NCBI GenBank assembly: GCA_951213105.1
Contig: OX578145.1
Coordinates: forward strand, 7,181,191-7,245,190
Direction: 5' to 3'
DNA: 64,000 bases
DNA from: Amaurobius ferox
Taxonomy: Eukaryota > Arthropoda > Arachnida > Araneae > Amaurobiidae
Positions 24,051-34,541 of this stretch are shown here, in pieces (the first letter of the stretch is position 1; each line of letters opens with the position of its first letter). The position numbers were made by a program, and so were the translations under genes. The notes beneath the pieces are model-generated. The model was not told the origin of the DNA, did no database searches, and was given only the letters and a program-made list of their open reading frames with translations.

Positions 24051-24544
24051 ATATGTGCCCTTTTTTTCTAAGAAGTGCCCTTTTTCTGGTAACAGCACCC
24101 TGCCCTTTTTTAATCCTGGGGGTAACTCTGTTTATATATTATATTAATGGGGTAATAAATATAAAAAATTATCCTGTTTGTATTTATAGTACAATTTAAA
24201 AACCTTAATTTGGGAATTCTTTGAAACTACTATTTTAACACAAAATATTTGAAAAAATTTCAAAACACAAGCAAAATAGATTCTAGTGTAATATATTTTT
24301 AACCAATAGTTAGAAATTATTGAACACAAAACATATATTGAACAGCTGTAACAAAATTTGATATCAGCATTTTCAAAAATTTATGAAAACAAAAAATAAA
24401 TTAAATATTTATGTCACAGTTATCCCATACCTCACCTCAGAATTATATAAAAAAATGAATCAATAATAAATCATAACAAATGTTATTATATTACTTAGTA
24501 TTGTTAGCGACATCAAATTTTTTATTCAATTATTTTTCTAAATC

Positions 24545-25420
24545 ATGTAAAGTGCAATTAATGTGCAACAATATGGAGATGGTGATTGATGGAAAAAGAT
24601 AATTGCGTACTCTCGGAAACGCCCGCGAAAATAAAAATTAATTTTACGATCGTACAATTTTTGTGAAACTAATTAAAAAATTAACCTTTCTCATCAACCA
24701 AAATATGAAAATAACCTTGTTTAGTCAAGTTAATGTGCAACAATAGGGAGATGGAGATGGATGGATAAAGGATAATTACGTACACTCGAAAAAAAAAAAA
24801 AAAATGAATTTCAAGGTCGTACAATTTATGTGAAAATTAAAAAATTAACATTTATAATTAACCAAAATATGAAAATCAGCTAGTTTAGTCAAGTTAATGT
24901 GCAACAATAGGGAGATGGAGATCAATGAAAAAGGATAAAAGGTGTACTCTTGAAAATGCCCGTGAAGAAAAACAACTGAATTCCATGATCGTACTATTTA
25001 TGCAAAATTAATTAAAAAATTAGCCTTTATAATCAACCAAAATATGAAAATAAGTTAGTTTAATCAAGTTAATATGCAACAATAGGGAGATGGAGATCGA
25101 TGGAAAAGTATGATTGCATAATCTCGGCAACGGCCACAAAGAAAACAAAAAGCGCAATTTCACGATCATACTATTTATATGAAAATAATTAAAAAGTTAA
25201 CCTTTATAATTAACCAAAAAATATGAAAATAAGCTAGTTTCGTCACGTTAATGTACAATAATAAGGGGACAGAGATAGATGGAAAAAGTATGTGAAAAGT
25301 TTGTGACAGAAAAAAGCAATTGTGCACTTTCAGCAAAGCCCGAAAAAAAAAAAAAATAAATACTGAATTGTGCAATCTTATAATTTAAGTGAAATATAAT
25401 TTGTTTAGTAAAATATTTAT
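24545..25420. repeat. Satellite-like tandem units (block 2)
   Basis: About five units of the same ~180-bp repeat as 3607-4470, each with AACCAAAATATGAAAATAAG, AATGTGCAACAATAGGGAGA and ATGGAAAA. Flank 25420-25600 (AAATTAGGTCTATTGTTCTG, then ATGAAATCATTAGA) also matches 4507-4670, so both blocks derive from the same larger repeat. The end differs: here it closes with AAAAGTTGGCATCTCTG at 25646-25662. Confidence 0.75.
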
Positions 25421-25879
25421 TTTTACTCGCACTATAAAAATAAATTAGGTCTATTGTTCTGATATGAAATCATTAGAGGAAGAAAATGGATGCAAACTGA
25501 TAATTTTGGACTCTCAGCAAAGCAGGGAATATGAATTTAATGGTCGGATGCATGGATTTCACGGGATTTTCCGTAGTTTTAGGAGTAATGTCCATATAAT
25601 CATAAGATGTAGTAAAAATCCGTACAAACTATGGAAAATCCCCAAAAGTTGGCATCTCTGAGAATGGCGAGAGCCGTAGAGCAAACGTAAAACAAAACAG
25701 GATATCGGAAATGCAACACGCTGGTGCCATTCAAAATGCAAACCACATGGTAATGACGTAACGAATGGCCACCATTCACGAAAAACAAGTAATGGGAGGA
25801 ACCAACTCAACTGTGATTGACAGCGCCGGGGAAAAGAGAACTGGTTTGAGAATGTGATGTAATGAAGTAGAAATTCTAG

Positions 25880-26036
25880 TACGAACGGAATTTTGAGGTT
25901 CTTGAATTGGAAATGAGAAATTCAAGGATTTTCCAGACCTTTTTGGAAATAATCCCAATTTTCCAGGCAATCCAAGGCCTTGGAAAAAAATAATGAAATT
26001 CAAGGACTTTCCACGTTTTCCTGGCCGCATACACAC
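25880..26036. mobile_element. Terminal part of a hAT-type MITE
   Basis: The block closes with TCCTGGCCGCATACACACCCTG; its reverse complement starts CAGGGTGTGTATGCGGCC and continues with several AAGTCCTTGAATTTC- and TTGGAAAATTGGG-type words. That 'CAGGG..TAC ... CTTGGAAAA' pattern is a widespread hAT-MITE terminus. The other end was not located. Confidence 0.4.
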
Positions 26037-26082
26037 CCTGAGTATAGCATTTGTAAATAATTAAAATATATGTTGACTACAG

Positions 26083-26250
26083 CAGGGATCATAGCAGATT
26101 TTATAAAAATTTTAGGTAGGAATTTAAGGAATTTTTAAAAAAATTTTAGGAGCTAATTTTTATTATTTCTATTATTAGTAGTGTTTAATTACCGTTTTTT
26201 TCATTAATTAAAGGAGAATTGATACAAAAAACAAACATCATGGAAAGAAA
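26083..26250. mobile_element. Left terminus of an older element enclosing the copia nest
   Basis: CAGGGATC at 26083-26090 is preceded by CTACAG (26077-26082). The mirror arrangement GATCCCTG followed by CTACAG lies at 58535-58548. Subterminal sequence on both sides has AATTTTTAAA and TTTTAGGA words in inverted relation. If real, the original insertion was ancient and short, and later copia insertions expanded it to 32 kb. Confidence 0.4.
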
Positions 26251-26559
26251 AAGGTAATCTTTTGAATGTTTTTCCTATTTCATTTTTCATTTTAATGCTC
26301 TGTAGACTTGGAAATTCAAATTATTACTCAGTATCCAGTGGCCACTTTATCACAGATATTTTTTGTGTAAATATATACATACATACACACTATATATATA
26401 TGTATATTAGAAAAATGTTAGTTTAGTTTTTAAACAACTTTATATAAACAGAAAAAGAAAATCTTAATATAATTAACAAAAAAAGAATCCAAAAAGGTCA
26501 AAATCACATTTAAAATTTTTAAAGAATTGTAAAATAAAATACGGCCATAAGAGCAAAAA

Positions 26560-26960
26560 TCTAGCTGGTAAGTTAGTAGTTATTGCATGTAACATACAAG
26601 GATTGCATGCACCCACGCAGCGGGTGGGCTTAAAGCAAATAATGCTAATAAAAGCCAATTTATTTTGGGAAAAGTGTTTATCTGTTAGCCTTGAACCCTC
26701 GTAGTGGGCTGGAACGCGATTGACAGCTATTTCAAATCTATGCAGATTGCATGTGCCCGCGCAACGTGTATATCGTTATTACATGCAGTAGAATGGTCGT
26801 TATTGCATATATCAAACGTGGATTGCATGCACCCACTAATAAAAGACAATTCATTTTATACGCAGCAGCTGTATCATTACCCGTATGCCCGCATTGCGGT
26901 AGGAAATGCGATTGACAGCTACTTAATGAGTTAGCAGTAACTTCTGCACGTAGCTGAGGT
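26560..26960. repeat. Fragment related to repeat X
   Basis: TTAGCCTTGAACCCTCGTAG at 26687 matches TTAGCCTTAAACCCTCGTAG at 60631. The following GATTGACAGCTATT and GTATATCGTTATTACATGCA words are those of repeat X. The end (CGTAGCTGAGGT near 26955) is the same word that lies just left of the LTRs at 37012 and 46276. Confidence 0.6.
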
Positions 26961-27015
26961 GTTGTTTGTTGGTTACTTGAAATTTGTTGGATTTTTTCCA
27001 TTCGAAAAAACTAGA

Positions 27016-27569
27016 TGTTAGCAGGAAATAGTCAACATGAAAAAAAACGAAATTTATTTTTCACGAACTCAAAACATTAAAATAACATAAGACTATATCA
27101 CTTTCCATAACTTGGAAAAGATATTTGCAAATTGTTGAATAGTTTAAACACAAGTCTTGAAAAATGACAGTAGACTTAACAGCAGTTCAGGCCTAACAAG
27201 CATCGTCCATTAATATTGTCTAACCGGCGTACATGAAGATACTGATCAAACGTAATAATGATGTTATATCACGAAGACGAAGAGAGATAATCAACTGATA
27301 CAAGCACTAGCTTAAATAGACCATTATCATTGAAGTTGTAGTTAATGTTTTCCTTCCGGAGTATGCTAATCTCTAATCAGTTGAAGTAGAAATTAGCATA
27401 AACCGAAAGTTGAAGTCTCAATTTGCAGGACCACAGACCATGGGGATAAAACTTCTTAACAAGCAATCCGAAAGCGATTAGCCAATCATAACGAAGTATC
27501 TTTTGGATTTTAGACTGTACATCAACCAATTTACGTACATGCTTATTTACAACCGAAGTTTTTCTAACA
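27016..27569 (-). mobile_element. Solo LTR of the F copia family
   Basis: On the minus strand it begins TGTTAGAAAAACTTCGGTTG at 27569, as do the LTRs at 37012 and 46276. It goes on through the shared CCATGGTCTGTGGTCCTGCA and CTCCGGAAGGAAAACATTAA blocks. The 3' boundary is approximate. No internal copia sequence is attached on either side, hence a solo LTR. Flanking bases do not form a clear 5-bp duplication. Confidence 0.7.
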
Positions 27570-27572
27570 TTG

Positions 27573-27912
27573 TTGATGTTGAGACCCAGACCGCCCGACC
27601 TACCAGAAAGGTGTAGGGTAACTGTTTGGACGGACGGGAAGTGCCACCCAATTTAGACCGGAACCCAGTGGGGGAGGCATCCACAGGGACTGTACCCTCC
27701 TTCCTCTACCACAAACCTCTCGGAAGGACTTACGGACCCACATGTTTAACGTGATCGTACTCCGCATGAACACGACGGCAGTTGTGGCAGCGTGCAAATC
27801 CAGCACATAAATCACCGGGCTACTGCACCCAAAAGGAGCCAACAGCATGCGGTGGTCACCCACCCAAGTACTAACCGCGCCTGATGCTGCCTGACTTCGG
27901 TGATCTAACGAG
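27573..27912 (-). mobile_element. SINE with 5S rRNA-derived head
   Basis: On the minus strand the element starts near 27912 with TTAGATCACCGAAGTCAGGC, then GGTTAGTACTTGGGTGGGTG, then ACCACCGCATGCTG: this is the central and 3' part of 5S rRNA, including the internal promoter region. It is followed by a shortened tRNA-like piece and then a ~210-bp body shared almost word for word with the SINE at 32874-33157 (ATGCGGAGTACGATCACGTT; CCTGTGGATGCCTCCCCCAC; CAAACAGTTACCCTACACC). The tail is a CAACAT/CAAC repeat. The 5' first ~30 bases of 5S are missing where copia A's LTR begins at 27913. SINEs of this class are transcribed by RNA polymerase III and moved by LINE enzymes. Confidence 0.85.
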
Positions 27913-28954
27913 TGTTGGAAACTTGGTTTTGTTTACATCGCGATTCTCGTTTCGCGGGAGCGTGACGTCATTATTAAAATGATTATTCCGTTCTCGTGAA
28001 CGAATCGCGATGTGGACAAAACTTGGCTGATCATGCAAATCACCTTTCTCGCCGCTCACGCATCCTGTTTTGCATATCCAGAGGGCGTTGCCGGCAACGG
28101 TTATGTTCCGGAACGCACCCATCTTCGGATATAAAGGCTAGACACTTTTCTGGTTTTAAGTGAGATCGCTTTGTCAGTAGATCGCTCTGGTTTAAGGTAG
28201 ATCGTTTTGATCGACGGATCGATCGCTTGGAAAGCTCGTTGGATAGCTTGCTTATACTGATCAATGGAAGGATCTAGAAGGATCTAGATCGGGCAGACGG
28301 ATCTTCGTAAAGTCATGTTTCGATGTTGTCGAAAGTTACGATAAAGTGTTTATTGGTGAACGCGGATATTTAAACTAAACTTAGTAGTTTTGATGGTTCT
28401 CAGTTAAGGAGACCATGTTTCCCGTGTTGTGGACTTTATAGTGCTGATCCGGAAAGTTTAAAGTTTTAGCCATAGTGTGTGCCCAGCTAGTGGTGGCGTC
28501 GGAAAGTGCACGTGGTCACGTAAGTGTGAAATGCTTTTATTCCACTTACTTGTGTAAATAATACTTAAACTAGAAACGTGTCTAAGCATGGAACTATAAC
28601 TGAAAACCTTCATATGAGCTGTAGTGCTCATGTTTTGTAAATAGTATGCTTTGGTTTTTGCTTACCTGTTCTCATGATATATATTGTAAGCAAATACAAT
28701 GGATTCACTCTTCAATAAAAGTGATTTTGAATTAAACTGGAACTGTTCTCATTTAACACTTCTACTGCTACTTGTATTCCTACAACTACTATCTAACGTT
28801 TGTTATAGCTGCAACACTCTGTTTTAAATTTTCAACGAAGTTGTGTAACCAGAATTTCGTGGCTCATAGTTATTCTATCACCAGCTTCATCAGAAATTTA
28901 ATTATACGTTAATTTTCAATATATAACTTATGGATATGATACATAATTCCGTCA
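27913..28954 (+). mobile_element. Copia A 5' LTR
   Basis: Starts TGTTGGAAACTTGG and ends ATTCCGTCA, 1,042 bp. It has a TATA box at 28130-28136 (TATAAAG) and AATAAA at 28714-28719. A primer-binding-like GGTTATGGGCC follows at 28957. It resembles the 3' LTR of copia C (45146-46170). The LTR begins exactly where the 5S-headed SINE is cut, so it probably inserted into that SINE. Confidence 0.8.
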
Positions 28955-28956
28955 AA

Positions 28957-28968
28957 GGTTATGGGCCG
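28957..28968 (+). promoter_or_regulatory. Copia A primer-binding site
   Basis: GGTTATGGGCCG two bases after the LTR. Copia of Drosophila uses an internal half of initiator tRNA-Met with a very similar site, so this fits the copia class. Confidence 0.75.
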
Positions 28969-29114
28969 TTGCTCCCCATAACAACGTTAAAAATTTAGAA
29001 GTGTTAGAGTTCCAACGAATCCTGTCGACGGGGGCCGCGGACGGCGCCATTTGCATGTCGATGAAAGCGTAAACAAAAGGTCTGTTCAGCTCAGTTCCAA
29101 AAGGCCACCTTGCC

Positions 29115-29280
29115 ATGGAGGCAAATAAAATTACTGCATTAACTAGAGACAATTACGTCACTTGGAGGAATGAAGTTTCATTCGCTCTTAAAGGAGAGGG
29201 CTGTTTCGGATTTGTAGACCGAACAGCGTTACCGGTGGATGAAAATACGTCACGCCGTGATTATGAAGATCACATGCACA
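29115..29280 (+). pseudogene. Copia A gag start, truncated by a B-family LTR
   Basis: ATG at 29115 gives MEANKITALTRDNYVTWRNE and continues to SRRDYEDHMH, the same N-terminus as the gag of elements C and D (DNYVTWRNE ... LKGEGC). After about 55 codons the frame runs into LTR sequence of element B (AGTGCTTCTGTC, 29280 on). About three quarters of gag and all of pol are missing. Gag would form the virus-like particle. Confidence 0.85.
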
Positions 29281-29612
29281 GTGCTTCTGTCAAAAACATT
29301 TCTGTCTGCCTGCATCAGACCATCAGTGTCTATCTCGATCGTCTCAAGACGTCTGGATCTGATCTATCGAACACTCGATCGATCTGCTTGCTTCAAGAAA
29401 CCTCTGCCCTATATATCCGAGAATGGACAGTTCCGGAAACGCCCCCAGATATGCAAATCAGATGCGTACGCATTGAGAACTGATTTGCATGAAACCTCAT
29501 GTTGAAAAACGTCACGGTTCACGCCGGTGAACGGGAAGAGTCGTTCATATTAAATTTGCATAAACACCCGTTCACGGGAACGTGAATCGCGATGTATTGA
29601 TTATTTCCAACA
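29280..29612 (-). mobile_element. Copia B 3' LTR, truncated
   Basis: On the minus strand it starts TGTTGGAAATAATC at 29612, directly after the purine-rich GAGGGGGCCGAT. It matches 35802-36136 closely, including the octamer words ATGCAAAT/ATTTGCAT. It stops at 29280 where the gag fragment of element A begins, so only the first ~333 of 809 bp remain. Confidence 0.85.
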
Positions 29613-30479
29613 ATCGGCCCCCTCATGCAAATCCTTAAGTCTCAATGCATATGCAAAAGAAAACTTACTCTGAGAAACCAAGGTATATCAATAAACACCA
29701 AGGCCCCCAGTATCCTATCAAACATATAATGAAGGAAAAATTTAAAGTATTATATCATTATTAAATTTAAAATAAAATGCATAAGTACTTATAGCATCTG
29801 AAAAATAGTTAAGTATTGTCGACAATATTGTAACAACAACATTTCACATCAAGTAGAAATTTATATACAACACAACTTCAATGCTTAAGTATCAGCATTC
29901 AAAAATTTAAATTTTAGTTTAAATTTATTTATAAGTATCCAAAATTTAAGTATAAGCACATTATCATATTAAACAAGTCAACTTTAAAAGATTAAGATTT
30001 TGTATAAGCATAGAATTTAAGTTTACTTTAAATTTGAGTATAAACACTATAATTCAAAAAGCTTAAAAAAAATTTTAGTCTATTAATACAATTTAAGTAT
30101 ACATAATTAATACTATTAGACTGCATTGATATACCAAATATTTAAAAATACATGATGCAAGTAATTAGATAATAAAATTCCTTTATCAAAACTTTCAACA
30201 CATACTTTTTACCAAGTTGAAAAATACAAAATTTTATACACATAAGCTATTATTTAGCATTATGCGGGTCATGGAAAATGGATGTATATACAAAGGTGTA
30301 AAGTGAAAAAGATTCAATATCACAAAAATTTATACTCAAGATATACTATCTTATATCAATGAGGTTTAAGATAAACAATAATGTATATATATGACATCTT
30401 TAAAAATTCCCAAGTTGTAAATTCAATTTAGTATTTAAAATTTTCTTTAGACTAAACATTTAATCTCAAAAAGTTTGAT
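29613..30479. other. Copia B 3' non-coding region with polypurine tract
   Basis: The polypurine tract reads GAGGGGGCCGAT on the minus strand at 29613-29624. The remaining ~850 bp are very AT-rich, with repeated TTTAAGTAT/AAATTTAAG words. The 3' non-coding regions of C (44180-45133) and D (47150-48299) are similarly long and AT-rich. Confidence 0.75.
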
Positions 30480-32345
30480 TTAGTTTTTAAAAATTTTATT
30501 ACAAAATTTAAGTATTATTTCCTTAGTCATTGGTTTAGTAAAGTGATCTGCTAAGTTATCTTTACTATTTGCAAATTTAACATTAAAAGATTCATTGACT
30601 ATTAAATTTCTTAGGAAATGATATCTAACATCAATATGCTTAGTTCTATTGTTTTCAATTGGAGAGTTAGAAAAATTAATGGCTGCTTGGTTGTCGCTAA
30701 AAATAATACTGTTACTTTTATTAAAATTTAACCCAAGTAAATGACATTCTTCAATTATGTTTTGTACCCATATCATTTCCTTAGCGGCTTCTGTTAGTGA
30801 TACATACTCAGCTTCCATGGTTGACAAGCTGACACACTTATGTTTAAAGGTACGCCAAGAAACAGGTACATTATCAATAAAGAGTATCATGCCTCCAAGT
30901 GAAACACGGTCATCTCGGTTTGCAGCAAAGTCAGAATCTGAATAACAATTCAATTTTAACTCCTGAATGTTAGATAAATTCAACATATAGTTTTCAGTCT
31001 TTTCAACATATCCTAAAAGTCTTAACAATGCATCCCAATGCTTAATTCCAGGGTTTTCTTGAAATTGAGATAATATATTGATGGCGTAACAAATATCAGG
31101 TCTAGTCCTACTAGATATAAAAGCCAAACACCCAATTAAGCTCCTGTAAGGAAAACTTTGCATTTGCTTTATTTCTTCACTTGTCTTTAGACAATCTATT
31201 TTACTTAGAATATTCCCTTTAGAAATGGGAAGTGAAGTAACTGGATATTTATACTGTTGAAACATTTGACATACTTTATCTATATACTGACTTTGATGTA
31301 TAAAAAATTTATTGTCACACTCTTTAAATTCCACGCCTAACAGTTTTCTAATTTTTCGTAATACCTTGATATCAAATTCTATGCTAAGTAACGAAACAAT
31401 GTGGTCTATGTCCCTTTGATACTTTGAGAAGAGAATTATGTCATCCACATAGACTAGCATAAGAACTTTGCTATTGTAAATATATGCACAATTACACCAT
31501 TGAAGTTTTTAAAAAATTTAATTCTTTTAATTTGGTGTCAAGTTCATTAAACCATTCTCTTCCACTTTGATGAAGACCGTAAATGGCTTTCTTCAACAAA
31601 CAAACATAATCAGGCTGTTCCTGATTGACATAACCTTGAGGCTGTTTCATATATACCTTTTGACTCAATTTAGCATAGAGATAGGCAGATTTGATATCTA
31701 ATTGGAAATGCATCCAGCCAAGCATGCATACGAAAATTGAGAAGAATGATCTAATTAAGTTGAAGTTAACAACAGGGCTAAAAACTTCATCGTATGATTC
31801 TCCCTTTTTCTAACCATACCCCTGGGCTACCAAACGAGCTTTAAACCTCTTGATTTTCCCATTCTCGTCTTTCTTAATGGTGTAGACCCATCTACTGCCT
31901 ATATGCTTTTGTGAGGTGGATGCAGGAACTAGTTCCCAGACACCCCTCTCTTGCATTACGGCCATTTCTTCATCCATGGCTTTACACCATTTTTCGGACT
32001 GGGAAGATTTTATAGCAGCGTTGTACCCTTTTGGTATATTTATTTCAATATTGCTTGCTTCTGGTCTGCCTCTGACCCTTTTAAGACCTTTATTTTCCCG
32101 AAAATTAAACAGTTGCTGATCAAATTGTATATTCCTTTTATCACAATATTTCTTAACATCATTGTGTGACCTCAGCCTTTTATTATCTCCTTGAGCGTAA
32201 TAATACACATCGGTTCTACTCCCATCGGGTCTTGGAACCGTCTTTCGCTGCCAAGCAATACCCGAGCAAGGAGTCATACTGGAGTCAGCAGGAGAGTCCG
32301 TTTCCTCACTGGATTCAGACGGATCGTCACCAGTGTCATCACTCT

Positions 32346-32360
32346 CTCCTGCCCCCCCCC
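32346..32360. repeat. Poly-C run inside copia B pol
   Basis: A run of about 14 Cs (poly-G on the coding strand, read as a glycine run GGGGG) where the frame is lost between the integrase C-terminus and reverse transcriptase. Elements C and D have no such run at the same place, so it expanded in B. Confidence 0.75.
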
Positions 32361-32873
32361 CCCCCCATCAGACTGCTCTCTCGGATATTCCCCATCGGAG
32401 TATTCTGAAAGGTTATCTCTTGATATCCCTAAGGAGATATTTCTGGGACAAATTGGGTCCAGGATGCCTTCCACTACATCACCCTCATCAAACCTCACAT
32501 TGCAGGTCTCAATTGTTCGTTTCTCTCCTGACAAAAATATCCTATATCCTTTAGTTTTAGTAGCATAGCCTACCATCACCCCTTCTGTAGCTTTCATGTC
32601 TAACTTTTTTCTGAGCTGACTGGGTTTGCCTACATATGCTCTACAACCAAAGGTTCTAAGATGTTTGACTGAAGGTTTTCTACCACTGTAGAGTTCATGT
32701 GGAGTTTTTGTCTTAAATTTGTGACATATTCGATTTTTAGTGTATGCAAAACACAATATTGCTTCCGCCCAGAATCTGTCATGCAATTTGCTGTCGTTCA
32801 ACATGGCTCTAACACAATCAAACGCGGTTAAATTAAATCGCTCTGATACTCCATTTTGCTGTGGGGTATATGT

Positions 32874-33157
32874 TGTTGTTGAAACCCAGACCGTCCGACC
32901 TACCAGAAAGGTGTAAGGTAACTGTTTGGACGGTCGGGAAGTGCCACCCAATTTAGACCAGAACCCAGTGGGAGAGGCATCCACAGGGACCGTACCCTCC
33001 TTCCCCTACCACCAACCTCTCGGAAGGACTTTCGGACCCACATGTTTAACGTGATCGTACTCCGCATGAACACGGCGGCAGTTTTGGCAGTGGCTGGAAT
33101 CGAACCCGGGCCTACCGAGTGCAACTCCAGCGCGCTAACCAATGGGCTACCGCGCCC
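32874..33157 (-). mobile_element. SINE with tRNA-derived head, inserted in copia B integrase
   Basis: On the minus strand the head reads GCGCGGTAGCCCATTGGTTA (A-box-like) with GGTTCGATTCC (B box, about 33102-33112), a tRNA-derived Pol III promoter. The ~210-bp body equals that of the 5S-headed SINE at 27573. It ends in a short (CAA)n tail. The target duplication GCTGTGGGGTATATGT (16 bp) flanks it at 32858-32873 and 33158-33173, and removing one copy restores the integrase reading TYTPQQNGVSERF. The 16-bp duplication and CAA tail indicate LINE-type retrotransposition. Confidence 0.93.
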
Positions 33158-34541
33158 GCTGTGGGGTATATGTGTTAGTCCTCTCAGCCTTAATACCGAT
33201 ATCCTTCAGGTAATTTTTAAACTTATCATGGCAGAATTCCATTCCATTATCCGTCCGGATACATAGAATTTTAGTACCTAACTGCCTTTCTTCTCTGGCC
33301 TGAAACTCTTTAAAATGTGAAAATACTTCTGACTTGTGTTTCATGAGGTAAACAAAAACTTTTCTACTATAATCATCTGTTATAGTTAAGACATACTTGT
33401 TCCCACCATATGAGGCTGTGGGTCAGGGACCACACACATCCATGTGTAACAATTGCAAAGGTTTAGTGGACCTTATCCTACCGGTGGGTTTATACGATAC
33501 TCTCCTAGACTTAGCCAATTTACACGATTTACAATTTAACTTTTTGTATTTAAGCCTAGGAAGTCCGTTTACAGCAGAAACTTTGCTGGTTTGGAGGAGA
33601 TATTCAGCGTTTATGTGGCAATATCGTTTATGCCAAAGACAGTTTGTACTATTAAGTTCAGTTACTGAACTGCTAGGCTTAGATATTGAACTATTCACAT
33701 TTTTATTCTGCTTAGTTTTTGTTTTGTCAGATTTAAATTTAGTTTCTTTAAGATTAGGTGCTATTCTTACTTTAGGTGTTTTTCTGGAAGCACTAGGATC
33801 CCTATCCTTGGATTTCTTATCCTTTTTGTGTTTCTTGTCTCCATCTCGATCCCTATCTTTAGATTGACGCGTTTCTAAGTTATGTTTTTCCTGGGTACTA
33901 TACTTAGGTTTTAAAAAATACAACCCATCCTTTCTTTTTGCATAAAAGAATTTCTCCCCTTTAGGTGTAAAAAACCATAGAACCCCATTAGCTCCATTAA
34001 AACTAAAATTTTGTTCCTCAAGAACAGATGCAGCTAATAAATTTCTCCTAAGTTTAGGAGAATACATAACATTTTCCAATTTGATAATACTTTGCTTATC
34101 CTTAAATTGGACATACATTTCCACCGTCCCGATAGCCTCAACTGGACTTTCGACATCCCCTACTGCTAGCGACATTGAAGTGCCTTTGCACTCATTAAAT
34201 TTTGAAAATAACTTAATGTTATTACAGAAATGCCGCGTAGCAGCAGTGTCTACTACCCAGTTGAGTCTATCGCTAGGATCGATTACAGTATTAGCCTCAA
34301 TCTGTGGAGACCCAAGAAATTCCACAATGCTAGATCCATTATTTCTAGGATAATTAAATTTAGTATGACCTAGTTTGTTACACTTAAAACACTTATTTTT
34401 ACTTTTAGAACTATTTACAATATTACTAGAAGTATTTACATTAGACACTTTATGAGATACATTTGGAAATTTAAATTTAGACACTTTTACACTATTTACA
34501 CATTTCTTAGAAATAAGATATGCAGAATTTAAACTCACAGT

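Larger units (their letters stand above)
20746..24129. mobile_element. Non-autonomous hAT-like element, 3.4 kb
   Basis: Left end CAGAGTTTCCCCCAGG (20746) and right end CCTGGGGGTAACTCT (24129) are inverted copies. GTTTATAT flanks both sides (20738-20745 and 24130-24137), an exact 8-bp duplication if the terminal G is shared. Subterminal sequence on both sides is rich in GCCCTTTT/GTGCCC words. The interior has no transposase and contains a full copy of repeat X at 21105-22740. An 8-bp duplication with CAGAG ends points to hAT. Confidence 0.65.
30480..34538 (-). pseudogene. Copia B pol polyprotein, split by a SINE and frameshifts
   Basis: In order on the minus strand. A degenerate gag zinc knuckle (CFKCNKLGHTKF, about 34380). 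Protease with WVVDTAATRHFC (34265). Integrase zinc finger (HKRYCHIN ... CKSCKLAKSRR) and core with ITDDYSRK, RTDNGMEF (33255) and SERFNLTAFD (32845). Reverse transcriptase (GSRWVYTIKKDENG, HFQLDIKSAYLYAKL, LVYVDDIILFSK at 31450). RNase H (CYSDSDFAANRDDR, STMEAEYVSLTEA, FSDNQAAINFSNSP). The SINE at 32874-33157 sits between the second and third catalytic acids of integrase. Other breaks: a stop near 33423, a frameshift at the C/G run 32346-32360, and breaks near 31810, 31725 and 31490. The polyprotein would be cleaved into protease, integrase and reverse transcriptase/RNase H. Confidence 0.9.

Noticed and set aside
23767..24147. 126-codon frame in the hAT-like element
   Set aside because: AT-driven Lys/Asn/Phe composition, crosses the transposon terminus, no motif.
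27830..27912. Possible 5S rRNA gene
   Set aside because: Only the middle and 3' part is present and it continues directly into SINE sequence.
33042..33160. Possible functional tRNA gene (A and B boxes on the minus strand)
   Set aside because: It is the head of a SINE with a 16-bp target duplication; the tRNA fold is followed by SINE body, not a terminator.
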